Shown here: positions 8,888 to 20,597 of the stretch, in pieces | How positions within the stretch are numbered: the first letter of the stretch is position 1 | Layout: each line of letters starts with the position of its first letter | Position numbers and translations under genes: made by a program | Notes under the pieces: generated by a model | The model's database searches: none | Seen by the model: the letters and a program-made list of their open reading frames with translations, nothing else | Told to the model about the DNA's origin: nothing | Assembly: GCF_030505395.1 (NCBI RefSeq) | Contig: NZ_CP130044.1 | Location: 3,085,001-3,149,000 of the forward strand | Length of the DNA stretch: 64,000 nucleotides | Source of the DNA: Asticcacaulis sp. ZE23SCel15 | GTDB lineage: Bacteria > Pseudomonadota > Alphaproteobacteria > Caulobacterales > Caulobacteraceae | Reading direction: 5' to 3'

Positions 8888-10177
8888 CTACGTCGAGAAT
8901 ATCTGATTGATAACGGGTGCCGGATCAGTTTTTAGCCGCGGCCCAAGAATAGCCGATGCGCACCCCTTTTGACGGATGAGCGTGGTGCCTACCCGGCTGA
9001 GATCATCAAGTGTCACCTGATCAAGTTCGCGGGCCTGCTCATCAATCCCGAACAATCGCCCATAGGTCAAGAGTTGCGACGCATAGGCTCCGGCCCGCAT
9101 GGCTGGATTTTCATCATTGAGATAAAGCGAGGTCTTAAATTGCGCCTTAGCCCGTTCCAATTCGCGCTCCAGCGGACTTTCGGCCAGTTCACGTAAGGTC
9201 ACGCCAATCAATTCACATAGGGGCTCAAGGTCTGCGGGTAGGCACCCCGCATAGACCCCGACCACACCGATATCGCGATATTGCGTTGACCAGGCATCAA
9301 TCGTGTAGGCCAGCCCGCGCGCCTCCCGCGCCGACTGAAACAAGCGCGACGCCATGCCTCCGCCCAAAATCTCACAGAATAACCGCGTCGCGAACAAATC
9401 GTCATCAAAACGGCTAACACCTTCAAAGGCCAGAGCCAGATTCACCTGCTCGATCCGGCGCGTCAGATGGCTGTGCTGACGGGTAAACTGAGCGCGTTCA
9501 GGTGTGGTTGTGACACCGGCAGGCTCAACCCCATTCAGCACCTTCACCAGCGCCTGATAAGCTGCGTCAGGCTCGATCCCGCCAGAGACACACAAAACCA
9601 TATTCTGAGGCGCGTAGAGGCTTTGGGCAAAGTCACGCAGGCTTTTCACATCTACGGGTTTTAAGCTTTTGACCGTACCCAGGATCGGGCGCCCCAGACT
9701 TTGCTCAGCAAAGCTCGACCTCTGAAGCATATCGAAGACATGATCATCAGGCGTGTCAAAGGCCTCGGATATTTCCTGCCCCACCACCAGTTTTTCACGC
9801 TTCAGTTCCTCTGGCACCATGAGCGGACGAAACATCAGATCCGTGACCACTTCCAGCGCCAGTGGCAGCAAATGGTTCAGACCGCGCACTTCAAAGCGGG
9901 TGTGCTCATAGCCTGTCGAGGCATTGATCGTGCCGCCCTGATGCTCAATGACTTCAGCCAGTTCGCGGGCATTGCGGGTCCCCGCCCCTTTGAAAACCAT
10001 ATGCTCCAAAAGGTGCGCCCAACCCGACTGAACCTCCGTCTCAAAGCGCGTGCCGCCATGAATGATTGCGGTTAAGGCAAAGCTTTTCAAACTGGGGATC
10101 GGATCACACAGTAATCTCAGGCCATTATCAAATTGGTAGAGCCGGATAGCTGTGCCGGCCAGAACAAACTCACTCAT
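8888..10177 (-). CDS. M16 family zinc metallopeptidase (processing-peptidase-like)
   Basis: This 429-aa protein is related to the beta subunit of mitochondrial processing peptidase. The inverted zinc-binding motif HxxEH is present as HLLEHMVFKG (His55, Glu58, His59), with a conserved downstream glutamate region around INASTGYEHTRFEV. The second, inactive-type M16 domain follows with GGGMASRLFQSAREARGLAYTI. It starts 6 bp after the SURF1 stop, at the end of the cytochrome oxidase gene run. In Caulobacter-type gene order (from memory) thrC often lies just upstream of this peptidase; no thrC is seen here. Confidence 0.92.
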   Translation of the reverse strand: MSEFVLAGTAIRLYQFDNGLRLLCDPIPSLKSFALTAIIHGGTRFETEVQSGWAHLLEHMVFKGAGTRNARELAEVIEHQGGTINASTGYEHTRFEVRGLNHLLPLALEVVTDLMFRPLMVPEELKREKLVVGQEISEAFDTPDDHVFDMLQRSSFAEQSLGRPILGTVKSLKPVDVKSLRDFAQSLYAPQNMVLCVSGGIEPDAAYQALVKVLNGVEPAGVTTTPERAQFTRQHSHLTRRIEQVNLALAFEGVSRFDDDLFATRLFCEILGGGMASRLFQSAREARGLAYTIDAWSTQYRDIGVVGVYAGCLPADLEPLCELIGVTLRELAESPLERELERAKAQFKTSLYLNDENPAMRAGAYASQLLTYGRLFGIDEQARELDQVTLDDLSRVGTTLIRQKGCASAILGPRLKTDPAPVINQIFST

Positions 10178-10183
10178 AGGAAA

Positions 10184-10897
10184 TTAAGCGTTCACTTTCT
10201 TATATTTTTGGTACAGCACGGCCCCAAACATGGCCAAAAGCGTCCAGGCCAGCCCAAACCAGGTCAAGGCATATTCAAGATGGCGGTTAGACAAGGCCGC
10301 CGTCATCGGGCTTTGCACCAGACCGCTGATTTCGAGATCGGACTTTTCCAGATCCATGATCACGAAATAGTCTTCACGCACGGGCATATTCAAAGCCTTA
10401 GAGAGTTCGCGCGCCGAACGCCAATACCACTCGTTCTTTTCCGGTATATTGGGCGGCGTCATACCCGCCGGGATCGCATCAAGCTTACGCAAACGCCCCA
10501 CAACAGGCGTTATGATCGGCAGATCCTGCGGCAATGGCACCTCAGAAAAGCCCAGTTCAGTGATGATTTTTCGCTCTAAATCATAAGGACACGTCCCCAG
10601 AACGTGATATCCGGACACACCATTCAGCAGGCCGTGCATATAGATCAGTTTATCGGCGGCAATAAAGCAATTGCCAATAGTGATCTGCCGCCACGACGCA
10701 TCCTGATCCCCTGCAATAACGTCGCGAACCGGTAATGGCGCAATCGTCTGGGTGCGCTCAATTTCAGATTTCAACCCTTGCTTCCAGTGAAGGCGCTGTA
10801 ATTGCCACACACCCAATCCATTAAGGCAAAGGAAGGCTATGACGACACAAACCGTCATGATCGGTGGGGCTAGTTTAAATAAAGACCTAACCGCCAT
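10184..10897 (-). CDS. SURF1 family cytochrome oxidase assembly protein
   Basis: Membrane proteins of this family help insert heme A into subunit I of aa3 oxidase. The 237-aa protein has one helix near the N-terminus (about residues 13-32, containing LNGLGVWQLQRLHWK, the SURF1 hallmark) and one near the C-terminus (YALTWFGLAWTLLAMFGAV), with a periplasmic domain between them. It overlaps the upstream DUF983 gene by 11 bp and the M16 gene follows 6 bp later. Confidence 0.92.
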   Translation of the reverse strand: MAVRSLFKLAPPIMTVCVVIAFLCLNGLGVWQLQRLHWKQGLKSEIERTQTIAPLPVRDVIAGDQDASWRQITIGNCFIAADKLIYMHGLLNGVSGYHVLGTCPYDLERKIITELGFSEVPLPQDLPIITPVVGRLRKLDAIPAGMTPPNIPEKNEWYWRSARELSKALNMPVREDYFVIMDLEKSDLEISGLVQSPMTAALSNRHLEYALTWFGLAWTLLAMFGAVLYQKYKKVNA

Positions 10898-11261
10898 GTG
10901 AACGATCCTTAACCCGGTTTTTCAGTTGGAACGCGACGGTTACCCCTTTCAGGGGACGCATCAGCCCAAGGCTAAGGATCAAAGCCAAGGGCAACCAAAT
11001 CACCATGTGAACCCAGATGGGCGGTTGATAAGCAAAGTCTGTAATCACAAAACCAAAACAGCAGATAAAGCCTGCGATCAAAATAATGAAGACGACGGGA
11101 CCGTCTCCGGTATCCGCCGCCTTGAAATTCTGACCGCAATTTTGGCAATCATCACTGACTTTAAGAAAGCCTGAAAACAGTCTTCCTTTACCACAGACCG
11201 GACACTTGCCTTTCACGGCCGCGAGGAAATCAACCTCACGACCGCCGGGATTATCGTTCAT
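10887..11261 (-). CDS. DUF983 family zinc-ribbon membrane protein
   Basis: This 124-aa protein begins [12 protein letters not shown] and contains a zinc-ribbon-like CPVCGKGRLFSGFLKVSDDC with a further CxxC (CQNC). Two membrane helices follow (about residues 55-78 and 85-102). DUF983 genes accompany cytochrome oxidase operons in alphaproteobacteria. I chose the ATG at 11261 because its A is shared with the ctaE TGA (TGATG), whereas the longer reading adds 17 residues encoded inside ctaE. The function is presumably oxidase assembly, by context only. Confidence 0.87.
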   Translation of the reverse strand: MNDNPGGREVDFLAAVKGKCPVCGKGRLFSGFLKVSDDCQNCGQNFKAADTGDGPVVFIILIAGFICCFGFVITDFAYQPPIWVHMVIWLPLALILSLGLMRPLKGVTVAFQLKNRVKDRSHGG

Positions 11262-12133
11262 CAGTGCGCCACGCCAAAGACGACATAGATGAAGGCGAAC
11301 AGGAACAACCACACCACATCGACGAAGTGCCAGTACCAGGCCGCAGCCTCGAAACCGAAATGCTTCTTAGGTGTGAAATCACCGCCCATAAGGCGCAGCA
11401 GACACACCGCCAGGAAGATGGTCCCGATCAGGACGTGGAAACCGTGGAAGCCCGTCGCCATAAAGAATGAAGAACCGTAAAGGCCGGAATTAGCAGCTTC
11501 TTCATTGAAGAACAGATGGTGCTCAATGATGTGGTGGTACTCATAGGCCTGAACGCCCGTAAAGATCGCGCCAAGGATCACAGTCAGCAAAAGACCGAGC
11601 TTGGCATCCTTACGATTGCCGACCTGAAGCGCATGGTGCGCCCAGGTAACCGTGGTGCCCGACAGAAGCAGGATAAGCGTATTCAGCAGCGGCAAATGCC
11701 AGGCACTGACCAGTTCGACACCGTGCGGTGGCCAGTTTGACCATGCCGTGCGCACTTCTTCGATGGCCGAAGCTTCGGACGCCCGGTGGCTGCCGAACAG
11801 AGCCATTTCAAAGAAAATCCAGAACCATGCCACGAAGAACATAACTTCGGATGCGATGAACATGATCATACCGTAGCGCAAGCCCAGTTGCACCACAGGG
11901 GTATGGTCGCCACCCTTGGATTCCTTGATGACATCGCGCCACCAGCCGAACATCGAATACAGGATGCCGACAAAACCTATGGCGAAGACGTACCAGGTGC
12001 CCTTTTCAAGACCAAATAGGCCCTTTAGCCAGATGACCAGGCCCACAAACATCAGCGTTACAAACGCCGATGACACCAGCGGCCAGGGACTGGGATTAAT
12101 AATGTGATAGTCGTGCTTTGCGCCGTGAGCCAT
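11261..12133 (-). CDS. ctaE: Cytochrome c oxidase subunit III
   Basis: This is the 290-aa seven-helix subunit III of the aa3-type oxidase in the inner membrane. Family landmarks include [11 protein letters not shown], the [20 protein letters not shown] stretch with its conserved glutamate, and [18 protein letters not shown] near the C-terminus, ending in [16 protein letters not shown]. It lies in the ctaC-D-B-G-E order normal for alphaproteobacteria. Its stop codon shares a base with the DUF983 start. Confidence 0.97.
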   Translation of the reverse strand: MAHGAKHDYHIINPSPWPLVSSAFVTLMFVGLVIWLKGLFGLEKGTWYVFAIGFVGILYSMFGWWRDVIKESKGGDHTPVVQLGLRYGMIMFIASEVMFFVAWFWIFFEMALFGSHRASEASAIEEVRTAWSNWPPHGVELVSAWHLPLLNTLILLLSGTTVTWAHHALQVGNRKDAKLGLLLTVILGAIFTGVQAYEYHHIIEHHLFFNEEAANSGLYGSSFFMATGFHGFHVLIGTIFLAVCLLRLMGGDFTPKKHFGFEAAAWYWHFVDVVWLFLFAFIYVVFGVAH

Positions 12134-12281
12134 TTCCGTCCAACTCTTCGTTTGCGCCCCCCTGTTGTGGGCTGGCCTTAATTTTCAGGTCTCGTCAAAT
12201 GCGAAACTGTCGCTAATCCCGTTTATGCCAAATCGTTCGTAAACACAATGCAAAGACCCGGCTTAAAACAGGGTTTTTAGG

Positions 12282-12830
12282 CTAGTTACCGGCCTCTTTG
12301 ACAGGGAAAAACGTGTAGGATAAAGTCACATCGGTCGTTCCCTTGGCATCGATATCACCGATCATTTCCGGATCGAGATAATAGACCATCGGAAATTCTT
12401 TTTCCTCACCCGCTTTAAAAGTCTGTTCGGTGAAACAAAAGCACTCCAGCTTCATGAAATAGCCGCCCATAGCTTCGGGCAGCACATTATAACTGGCCTG
12501 TGCGCGAATCGGGTGGTCCGACAGATTTTTAACCTTGAAATAGGCCATGGCGGTCTTGCCGACCTGAACATCCTGATACGGCTGTTCAGGTTTAAATTGA
12601 AACTCGACATTATTGACATTGGTGTCGAAGCGAACGCGGATGACCTTATCCAGTACCACATTGGAGGCCTTAACCGCTTTTTGCGTGGTGCCATTAAAAC
12701 CCGTCACCTGACAAAAAAGCCTATATAATGGCACGGAAGCATAGGCCGCCCCGATCATCACCACGAAAAGACCGGCACACATCAGACCAATTTTCTGGTT
12801 TTTACTCAGTCGCGAAGTGCCTTTAGCCAT
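12282..12830 (-). CDS. ctaG: Cytochrome c oxidase assembly protein CtaG/Cox11
   Basis: This membrane-anchored copper chaperone delivers CuB to subunit I. The 182-aa protein has one N-terminal helix, then VPLYRLFCQVTGFNGTTQ and the copper-binding CFCF motif in KLECFCFTEQTF. I placed the start at the ATG at 12830, 2 bp after the stop of the upstream small gene, with AGGA 8-9 nt before it. A TTG two codons earlier (12836) would overlap that stop and has no better support. Confidence 0.95.
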   Translation of the reverse strand: MAKGTSRLSKNQKIGLMCAGLFVVMIGAAYASVPLYRLFCQVTGFNGTTQKAVKASNVVLDKVIRVRFDTNVNNVEFQFKPEQPYQDVQVGKTAMAYFKVKNLSDHPIRAQASYNVLPEAMGGYFMKLECFCFTEQTFKAGEEKEFPMVYYLDPEMIGDIDAKGTTDVTLSYTFFPVKEAGN

Positions 12831-12832
12831 GG

Positions 12833-12982
12833 TCAATGTCCTGCCGCCACACCTTCGGCCATGCGGACCAGAGATACGATAAACACTAATATAACGAACG
12901 CTCCCAAAGACAGACCAATGGCCAGATTGCGCTTCTTTTGCGACGCCAGATACGCTTTTTTGTCGTCATCATGATCAGCCAT
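12833..12982 (-). CDS. Small single-helix protein of the oxidase cluster (CoxF-like position)
   Basis: A 49-aa reading frame lies exactly between ctaB and ctaG: MADHDDDKKAYLASQKKRNL, then a hydrophobic helix of about 20 residues, then a short tail. It starts 2 bp after the ctaB stop and ends 2 bp before the ctaG ATG, so it is spaced as a normal operon member. A small single-helix protein at this position is seen in other alphaproteobacterial aa3 clusters and is often left unannotated. A charged N-terminus before one helix is the only visible structure. Confidence 0.75.
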   Translation of the reverse strand: MADHDDDKKAYLASQKKRNLAIGLSLGAFVILVFIVSLVRMAEGVAAGH

Positions 12983-12984
12983 GG

Positions 12985-13968
12985 CTAAAGCCCCGTAAAA
13001 ATGTGCTCACCCAACAACGTGGCAAATAACGCCGTCAGATAAAGGATTGAAAACGCAAACAGATCGCGGGCAGGCTTTGCCTCACGCTTAACGTCATAAA
13101 GCGAGGCCTCACCACCTTCAGGGTGGTCACCCGCGCGCGACAGAAAGACCTTGACCGCCAGATAGATGAAAAATGCCCCGCCTAAAACCGAGACGGCGAC
13201 ATAGGTTGGCCCGCCCATATTGAAGGCGATCGGCAGGCACGCTACAGGCGCCATGATCAGGCTGTAGATCAGGATTTGCAATCGTGTTGACTTGGCACCC
13301 TTGGCTACCGGCATCATCGGAATACCGGCATTTTTATAGTCTTCGGTCGTATAGAGCGCCAAGGCCCAGCTATGGGGCGGGGTCCACAAAAAGATAATGG
13401 CAAACAGTATCCATGCCTCAATCGGTGCATTGCCCGTGGCCGCAGCCCACCCGATCACCGGAGGGAACGCACCCGCCGCTCCGCCAATCACAATGTTCTG
13501 CGGAGTCCGGCGCTTCAGCACCATGGTGTAAAGCACCACATAATAAACGATGGTCAGCGCCAGCAGGCCCGCCGCGACAAGATTGATACTCAGCGCCATC
13601 ATGAAGACCGACAGGAACGACAAAACCCCGGCAAACGCCATGGCATCCTGACGCGACACACGACCAGCCGCCACAGGACGCCCACGGGTGCGGCGCATCA
13701 GCGCATCAGTCTCATGCTCCAGCGCCATGTTAAATGCCCCAGCCGCCCCGGCCCCCAGGGCTATGCATAACACGGCCACAAAAGCGATCAGGGGATTAAT
13801 GCTGGTGGGGGCCACCACGAGGCCGGTAAAGCCCGTGAAAACCACCAAAGACATGACACGCGGCTTCAAAAGCTGAAAATAATCATTCGGTGATCCGCGT
13901 AAGGCACGCGAGCCATAGACACCTTCAAGCTCTGGCTTATCCGACGATTTGGGTTTGAGCGACGTCAT
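12985..13968 (-). CDS. ctaB: Protoheme IX farnesyltransferase (heme O synthase)
   Basis: This UbiA-superfamily membrane prenyltransferase converts heme B to heme O, the substrate of ctaA. The prenyl-diphosphate binding site is seen in NMALEHETDALMRRTRGRP, and a second acidic motif is TTEDYKNAGIPMMP. About nine hydrophobic helices are present. I chose the ATG at 13968 (MTSLKPKSS, 327 aa); a TTG at 14001 would add 11 residues but has no clear ribosome-binding site. It lies between ctaD and ctaG, as usual. Confidence 0.95.
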   Translation of the reverse strand: MTSLKPKSSDKPELEGVYGSRALRGSPNDYFQLLKPRVMSLVVFTGFTGLVVAPTSINPLIAFVAVLCIALGAGAAGAFNMALEHETDALMRRTRGRPVAAGRVSRQDAMAFAGVLSFLSVFMMALSINLVAAGLLALTIVYYVVLYTMVLKRRTPQNIVIGGAAGAFPPVIGWAAATGNAPIEAWILFAIIFLWTPPHSWALALYTTEDYKNAGIPMMPVAKGAKSTRLQILIYSLIMAPVACLPIAFNMGGPTYVAVSVLGGAFFIYLAVKVFLSRAGDHPEGGEASLYDVKREAKPARDLFAFSILYLTALFATLLGEHIFTGL

Positions 13969-14077
13969 GTGTGAAATTTCAACCGACACAATATTTTCCA
14001 ATGGGCTTTAATGAACTTAGGGGGCGAAGACGCATAGCCCTCACCCCCTGTATTGTCGTCAAGGCTAAGTGCCCGGA

Positions 14078-15766
<1,689 letters not shown>

Positions 15767-15773
15767 CTATATA

Positions 15774-16784
15774 CTATTGGGCCGGCGTGGCGGCCGGCAC
15801 GGCAGCCGTCGCAGCAATGGCAGGAGTTTCAGCGGCAGCAGCAGGAGCGGTTTCGGTCGCAGGCGCTGTGGCCGAAGCGGTCGTAGCAGCTTCGGCATCT
15901 GCTGCCGCTTTAGCGGCATCCGATGCAGCCTGAGCCTGAGCCGCGCGGGCTTCTGTGGCCAGCATGGCCTTGGTCTTGCCGCCCGCCTTGATGATATAAG
16001 CGTCAAATTCAGCGTCAGTGACAACCTTGATTTCAATCGGCATGTAGGCGTGATCAACACCGCAAAGCTCCGAGCACTGACCGTAGTAGGTGCCCACTTT
16101 CTCAGCCACAAACCAAGTATCATTAAGACGCCCCGGAATGGCATCGGTCTTAAGGCCAAAGGCCGGCAGAGCAAAAGCGTGGATCACGTCAAAGGCGGTG
16201 ACCTTGACATGGACAACCTTACCAACCGGCACGACCAGCGCATTGTCAGCAGCAAGCAGATAGGGCTTCCCAGCTTTCTTGGCGTCCTCTTCGGTCAGAA
16301 CACGCGATTCCACCCCTTCGACCCCCAGTTCAGGATAGTCGTACGCCCAGTACCACTGGAACCCGGTCGCCTTAACCACCACATCCGGTTTTGGCATGTC
16401 ATGATATTTACGGAGCAGTGAGAATGAGAAAAACGCGATAAACACAAGGATCAGAACCGGCACAACCGTCCAGATGATCTCGACAACAGTGTTGTGTGAA
16501 AACTTTGCAGGAACCGGATTTGATTTGCGATTGTAGCGCACAGCAATCCAGATCAGCAGCGCCAGAACCAGCAGCGTGATGAATGTGATGATGGGCATCA
16601 AGATGGCATCATGGAAGAAAATAGCATCGTGCTTGAGCGGTGCCGCCGCGGGCTGCAAATCAATAGCACCGTCAGTCGGTTGCCCAAGCGTATCAGCGGC
16701 AAACGCCGACATAGCCGTCATCCCCGACAGCATGGCCATTCCAGCCAGGATGGACGAAGTCTTAATCAGCCTTCGGAAGCCCAT
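15774..16784 (-). CDS. ctaC: Cytochrome c oxidase subunit II with an alanine-rich C-terminal tail
   Basis: This subunit carries the CuA centre that accepts electrons from cytochrome c. It has a signal peptide (LAGMAMLSGMTAMSAFA), two membrane helices, the ATGFQWYWAYDYPE segment and the CuA motif GQCSELCGVDHAYMPIEI. The last 70 or so residues are almost entirely Ala, Thr, Pro and Glu. I placed the start at the ATG at 16784 because AGGAA lies 7 nt upstream; an ATG at 16799 would add five residues. ctaD follows after 22 bp. Confidence 0.94.
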   Translation of the reverse strand: MGFRRLIKTSSILAGMAMLSGMTAMSAFAADTLGQPTDGAIDLQPAAAPLKHDAIFFHDAILMPIITFITLLVLALLIWIAVRYNRKSNPVPAKFSHNTVVEIIWTVVPVLILVFIAFFSFSLLRKYHDMPKPDVVVKATGFQWYWAYDYPELGVEGVESRVLTEEDAKKAGKPYLLAADNALVVPVGKVVHVKVTAFDVIHAFALPAFGLKTDAIPGRLNDTWFVAEKVGTYYGQCSELCGVDHAYMPIEIKVVTDAEFDAYIIKAGGKTKAMLATEARAAQAQAASDAAKAAADAEAATTASATAPATETAPAAAAETPAIAATAAVPAATPAQ

Positions 16785-16799
16785 TCGCGAATTCCTCAT

Positions 16800-17211
16800 C
16801 AATTATGACCGAAAAGGCGCCTAAACGTCTTTTCCCTGCCAAATCTTCAATAAACCTTATCAGTTCTTTGAGAAGCGCCCAACCCTGTGAATTCAGCGCT
16901 TCCAGAGCATCCGGTGCAGAGCCTATACGCCCATCCGGACAAATTGTCCCACCATCCGCCATCGGTTCCCATAATGAATTAAATGGAGGTTGCAAAGACC
17001 AAAAAGCCAATTCCTTATTCCAACTAAGGATATTTCTAAAAAATACACCCGCAAAGGCCTGACGCACGGACGTAAAGCTGCAATTATCTGCGCGGTTTTG
17101 TCACACCGCACGCCCATGTAATTTCCAACCTGTGATAAAACTGAACCACCCCATAGCCTTCGGCGACATTCGTGCTTAAGTTAGTGACATGCGTTTTTTC
17201 AGGATTATCTC
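16800..17211. other. Divergent intergenic region ctaC/tldD
   Basis: These roughly 410 bp separate the divergent ctaC and tldD genes. Short open frames exist on both strands but lack ribosome-binding sites and family-like sequence, so I regard it as regulatory space. AGGA 8 nt before the GTG start of tldD is the only firm signal. I see no convincing FixK/FNR box or other named operator. Confidence 0.5.
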
Positions 17212-18672
17212 GTGACCGTATCCGTCGCCCCCGTCTTAAGTGCCTCAACATCCGCCGGCAAAGGTGCCGATCTCAGTAATCTGGATATTCACACCGCGAA
17301 GGGGTTACTGGATCAAGCCCTTACCGGCGCCGATGATGGTGAAATTTTCTTTGAAACGCGTGAAAGCGAATCGCTCGTGTTTGACGACGGCCGGTTGAAA
17401 TCGTCGTCCTATAATGCCGATCAGGGATTCGGTTTGCGCGTCGTTTCTGGCCAAACCGTCGGATTTGCCAATAGCGCCGAACTCAGCCTTGAGGCCCTCA
17501 AACGCGCTGCCGAGGCCGCTTCACTGGCCAAATCCGGCAAGGCCGTGAATATCGCTCTGGCCTCTGAAAATCCACGCCGCACCAATCAGTCCCGATACAA
17601 GGCGGTTGACCCTTTATCGGAAATGTCATTTGCCGATAAAATTGAGCTTTTGAAAGCGATTGACGCCTATGCGCGCGATAAAAACCCAAATGTCGTTCAG
17701 GTGTCCGCCAGTCTGGCGGCTGAAAAACGCGGCATAACCATTTTACGAGCGCAAGGTGAGATCTATCATGATTATCGCCCGCTCATCCGCATAAGCGTCG
17801 GAGTATCGGTCGAAGCCAATGGTAAGCGCGAAAGCGCTTCATCCGGCGGTGGCGGCCGCTACAGTCTGTTTGAGATTACTTCGCCTGAGCATTGGCAGGC
17901 TCAGGTCGACGAAGCCCTGCGGCAAGCCCTTGTCAATCTTGACGCCACACCGGCACCGACCGGGGAAATGGATATCGTGCTTGGTAATGGCTGGCCGGGC
18001 GTGCTGCTGCATGAAGCGGTCGGACATGGCCTTGAGGGCGATTTCAACCGCAAAGGCACATCCGCGTTTTCAGGCAAGATGGGCCAGCAGGTCGCCGCCA
18101 AGGGCGTCACGGTGGTCGATGACGGCACAATTGCCGATGCACGAGGCTCCCTCAATATTGACGACGAAGGCACGCCGACATCGCGCACCACTCTGATCGA
18201 AGACGGCATACTGGTTGGCTACATGCATGACCGCCTGTCAGCACGGCAAATGAGCGTGGATGCCACCGGCAACGGCAGGCGTCAATCCTATGCCCACCAA
18301 CCCCTGCCCCGGATGACAAACACCTTCATGACGGCGGGTAAAGATACCCGCTCAGATATGATAGCTTCCACCAAAAACGGCCTCTATGCCGTTAACTTCA
18401 GCGGCGGACAGGTCGATATCACCAATGGCAAGTTCGTGTTCCAATGCACCGAAGCCTACCTCATCGAGGATGGCAAGGTAACACGGCCCGTTAAGGGCGC
18501 CAGTCTGATCGGCGACGGCCCCGCGGCCATGCGCCAGATTGAGATGATCGGCAATGACTTTGCCTTCGACCCGGGAGTCGGCACCTGCGGTAAGGCGGGG
18601 CAGAGCGTGCCGGTGGGCATTGGCCAGCCCTCGCTCAAGATCAGAGGCCTGACGGTTGGCGGCACGGGATGA
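17212..18672 (+). CDS. tldD: Metalloprotease TldD
   Basis: TldD forms a heterodimeric zinc protease with TldE/PmbA and is implicated in peptide maturation and degradation of unfolded peptides. The 486-aa protein has the zinc motif HEAVGH at residues 267-272, followed by GLEGDFNRKGTSAFSGKMGQ. The C-terminal half includes ATGNGRRQSYAHQPLPRMTN, also conserved. Translation starts at GTG with AGGA 8 nt upstream. It overlaps rnhB by 4 bp (ATGA). No tldE is in this window. Confidence 0.96.
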   Translation: MTVSVAPVLSASTSAGKGADLSNLDIHTAKGLLDQALTGADDGEIFFETRESESLVFDDGRLKSSSYNADQGFGLRVVSGQTVGFANSAELSLEALKRAAEAASLAKSGKAVNIALASENPRRTNQSRYKAVDPLSEMSFADKIELLKAIDAYARDKNPNVVQVSASLAAEKRGITILRAQGEIYHDYRPLIRISVGVSVEANGKRESASSGGGGRYSLFEITSPEHWQAQVDEALRQALVNLDATPAPTGEMDIVLGNGWPGVLLHEAVGHGLEGDFNRKGTSAFSGKMGQQVAAKGVTVVDDGTIADARGSLNIDDEGTPTSRTTLIEDGILVGYMHDRLSARQMSVDATGNGRRQSYAHQPLPRMTNTFMTAGKDTRSDMIASTKNGLYAVNFSGGQVDITNGKFVFQCTEAYLIEDGKVTRPVKGASLIGDGPAAMRQIEMIGNDFAFDPGVGTCGKAGQSVPVGIGQPSLKIRGLTVGGTG

Positions 18673-19304
18673 TTTCGGGCGAATCGGCTATAACCGAGGC
18701 CATGCCTGATTTAAGCTTTGAATCCCAACTCAATGGATATGTGTGCGGCGTCGATGAAGCCGGACGCGGCCCGTGCGCAGGTCCGCTATGCGTGGCCGCC
18801 GTTATTCTGGATCGTAATAAAATTCCAGATATGATTAGGGATTCCAAAAAATTATCTGAATCTCATCGCTTTAAACTTGAGCCGTTGATCAAACAGAGCG
18901 CCATCGCCTGGAGCGTAGTTGAGGTCTCATGTGAACAGATTGATGCCATGAATATTCTTCAGGCAACGATGTGGGGCATGGCCGAAGCGGTCATCAGATT
19001 ATCGGTTACAGCCCACCACGCCCTTATTGACGGCAATAAAGCGCCGAAACTCAGCATTCCGTCACATCCTATCGTCAAAGGCGATGACCGCTCACTGTCG
19101 ATTGCCGCCGCCTCCATTCTGGCCAAGACCGCCCGCGATCGCATTATGATTGAGATGGACTCTATTTATCCGGTTTACGGCTTTAAGAAACATAAAGGCT
19201 ATCAGGCCGCCACTCACCTTGAGGCTATTCGTCGGCATGGCCCCTCGCCCATCCATCGCCGGTCATGGGCCACCGTCCGTAATCTGGCGGCAAGCGCCCT
19301 TTAA
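18669..19304 (+). CDS. rnhB: Ribonuclease HII
   Basis: This enzyme cleaves RNA in RNA-DNA hybrids and removes misincorporated ribonucleotides. The catalytic signature DEAGRGP is at residues 29-35 (Asp29, Glu30), with DGNKAP and the KGDDRSLSIAAASILAKTARD block further on. The full frame is 211 aa and begins inside the tldD stop (ATGA overlap). An in-frame ATG at 18705 preceded by GAGG is an alternative start giving 199 aa. It lies immediately upstream of the ccrM control region. Confidence 0.95.
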   Translation: MISGESAITEAMPDLSFESQLNGYVCGVDEAGRGPCAGPLCVAAVILDRNKIPDMIRDSKKLSESHRFKLEPLIKQSAIAWSVVEVSCEQIDAMNILQATMWGMAEAVIRLSVTAHHALIDGNKAPKLSIPSHPIVKGDDRSLSIAAASILAKTARDRIMIEMDSIYPVYGFKKHKGYQAATHLEAIRRHGPSPIHRRSWATVRNLAASAL

Positions 19305-19315
19305 AAGAACAAAAC

Positions 19316-19450
19316 GAATCCAAAAGTGAGTCTTTTAAGACTCACTCACATAAAAATGATTCGCCCGATTCTCCACGAGTCAAGTTTTTACCTTTTGTTA
19401 ATCGCAAAAAACTCTATTCCTTTGGATTCAGGGCGTTACATAAGCGCCCT
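19316..19450 (+). promoter_or_regulatory. ccrM upstream region with seven GANTC sites
   Basis: GANTC, the target of the enzyme encoded just downstream, occurs at 19316, 19328, 19339, 19358, 19367, 19377 and 19425. The first six are spaced 12, 11, 19, 9 and 10 bp, roughly in helical register. Two of them form the inverted repeat GTGAGTCTT-TT-AAGACTCAC (19326-19345). A GTTAA (19397-19401) could be a CtrA half-site. A leader hairpin (AGGGCG/CGCCCT, 19430-19450) precedes the AAGGA ribosome-binding site. Autoregulation through methylation state is known for Caulobacter ccrM; here it is inferred. Confidence 0.7.
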
Positions 19451-19457
19451 CATTTGA

Positions 19458-20597
<1,140 letters not shown>

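Noticed and set aside
16762-17067. Reverse-strand 101-aa frame in the ctaC/tldD gap
   Set aside because: Overlaps the ctaC start, has no RBS, and its sequence resembles no known protein; the region is better read as regulatory.
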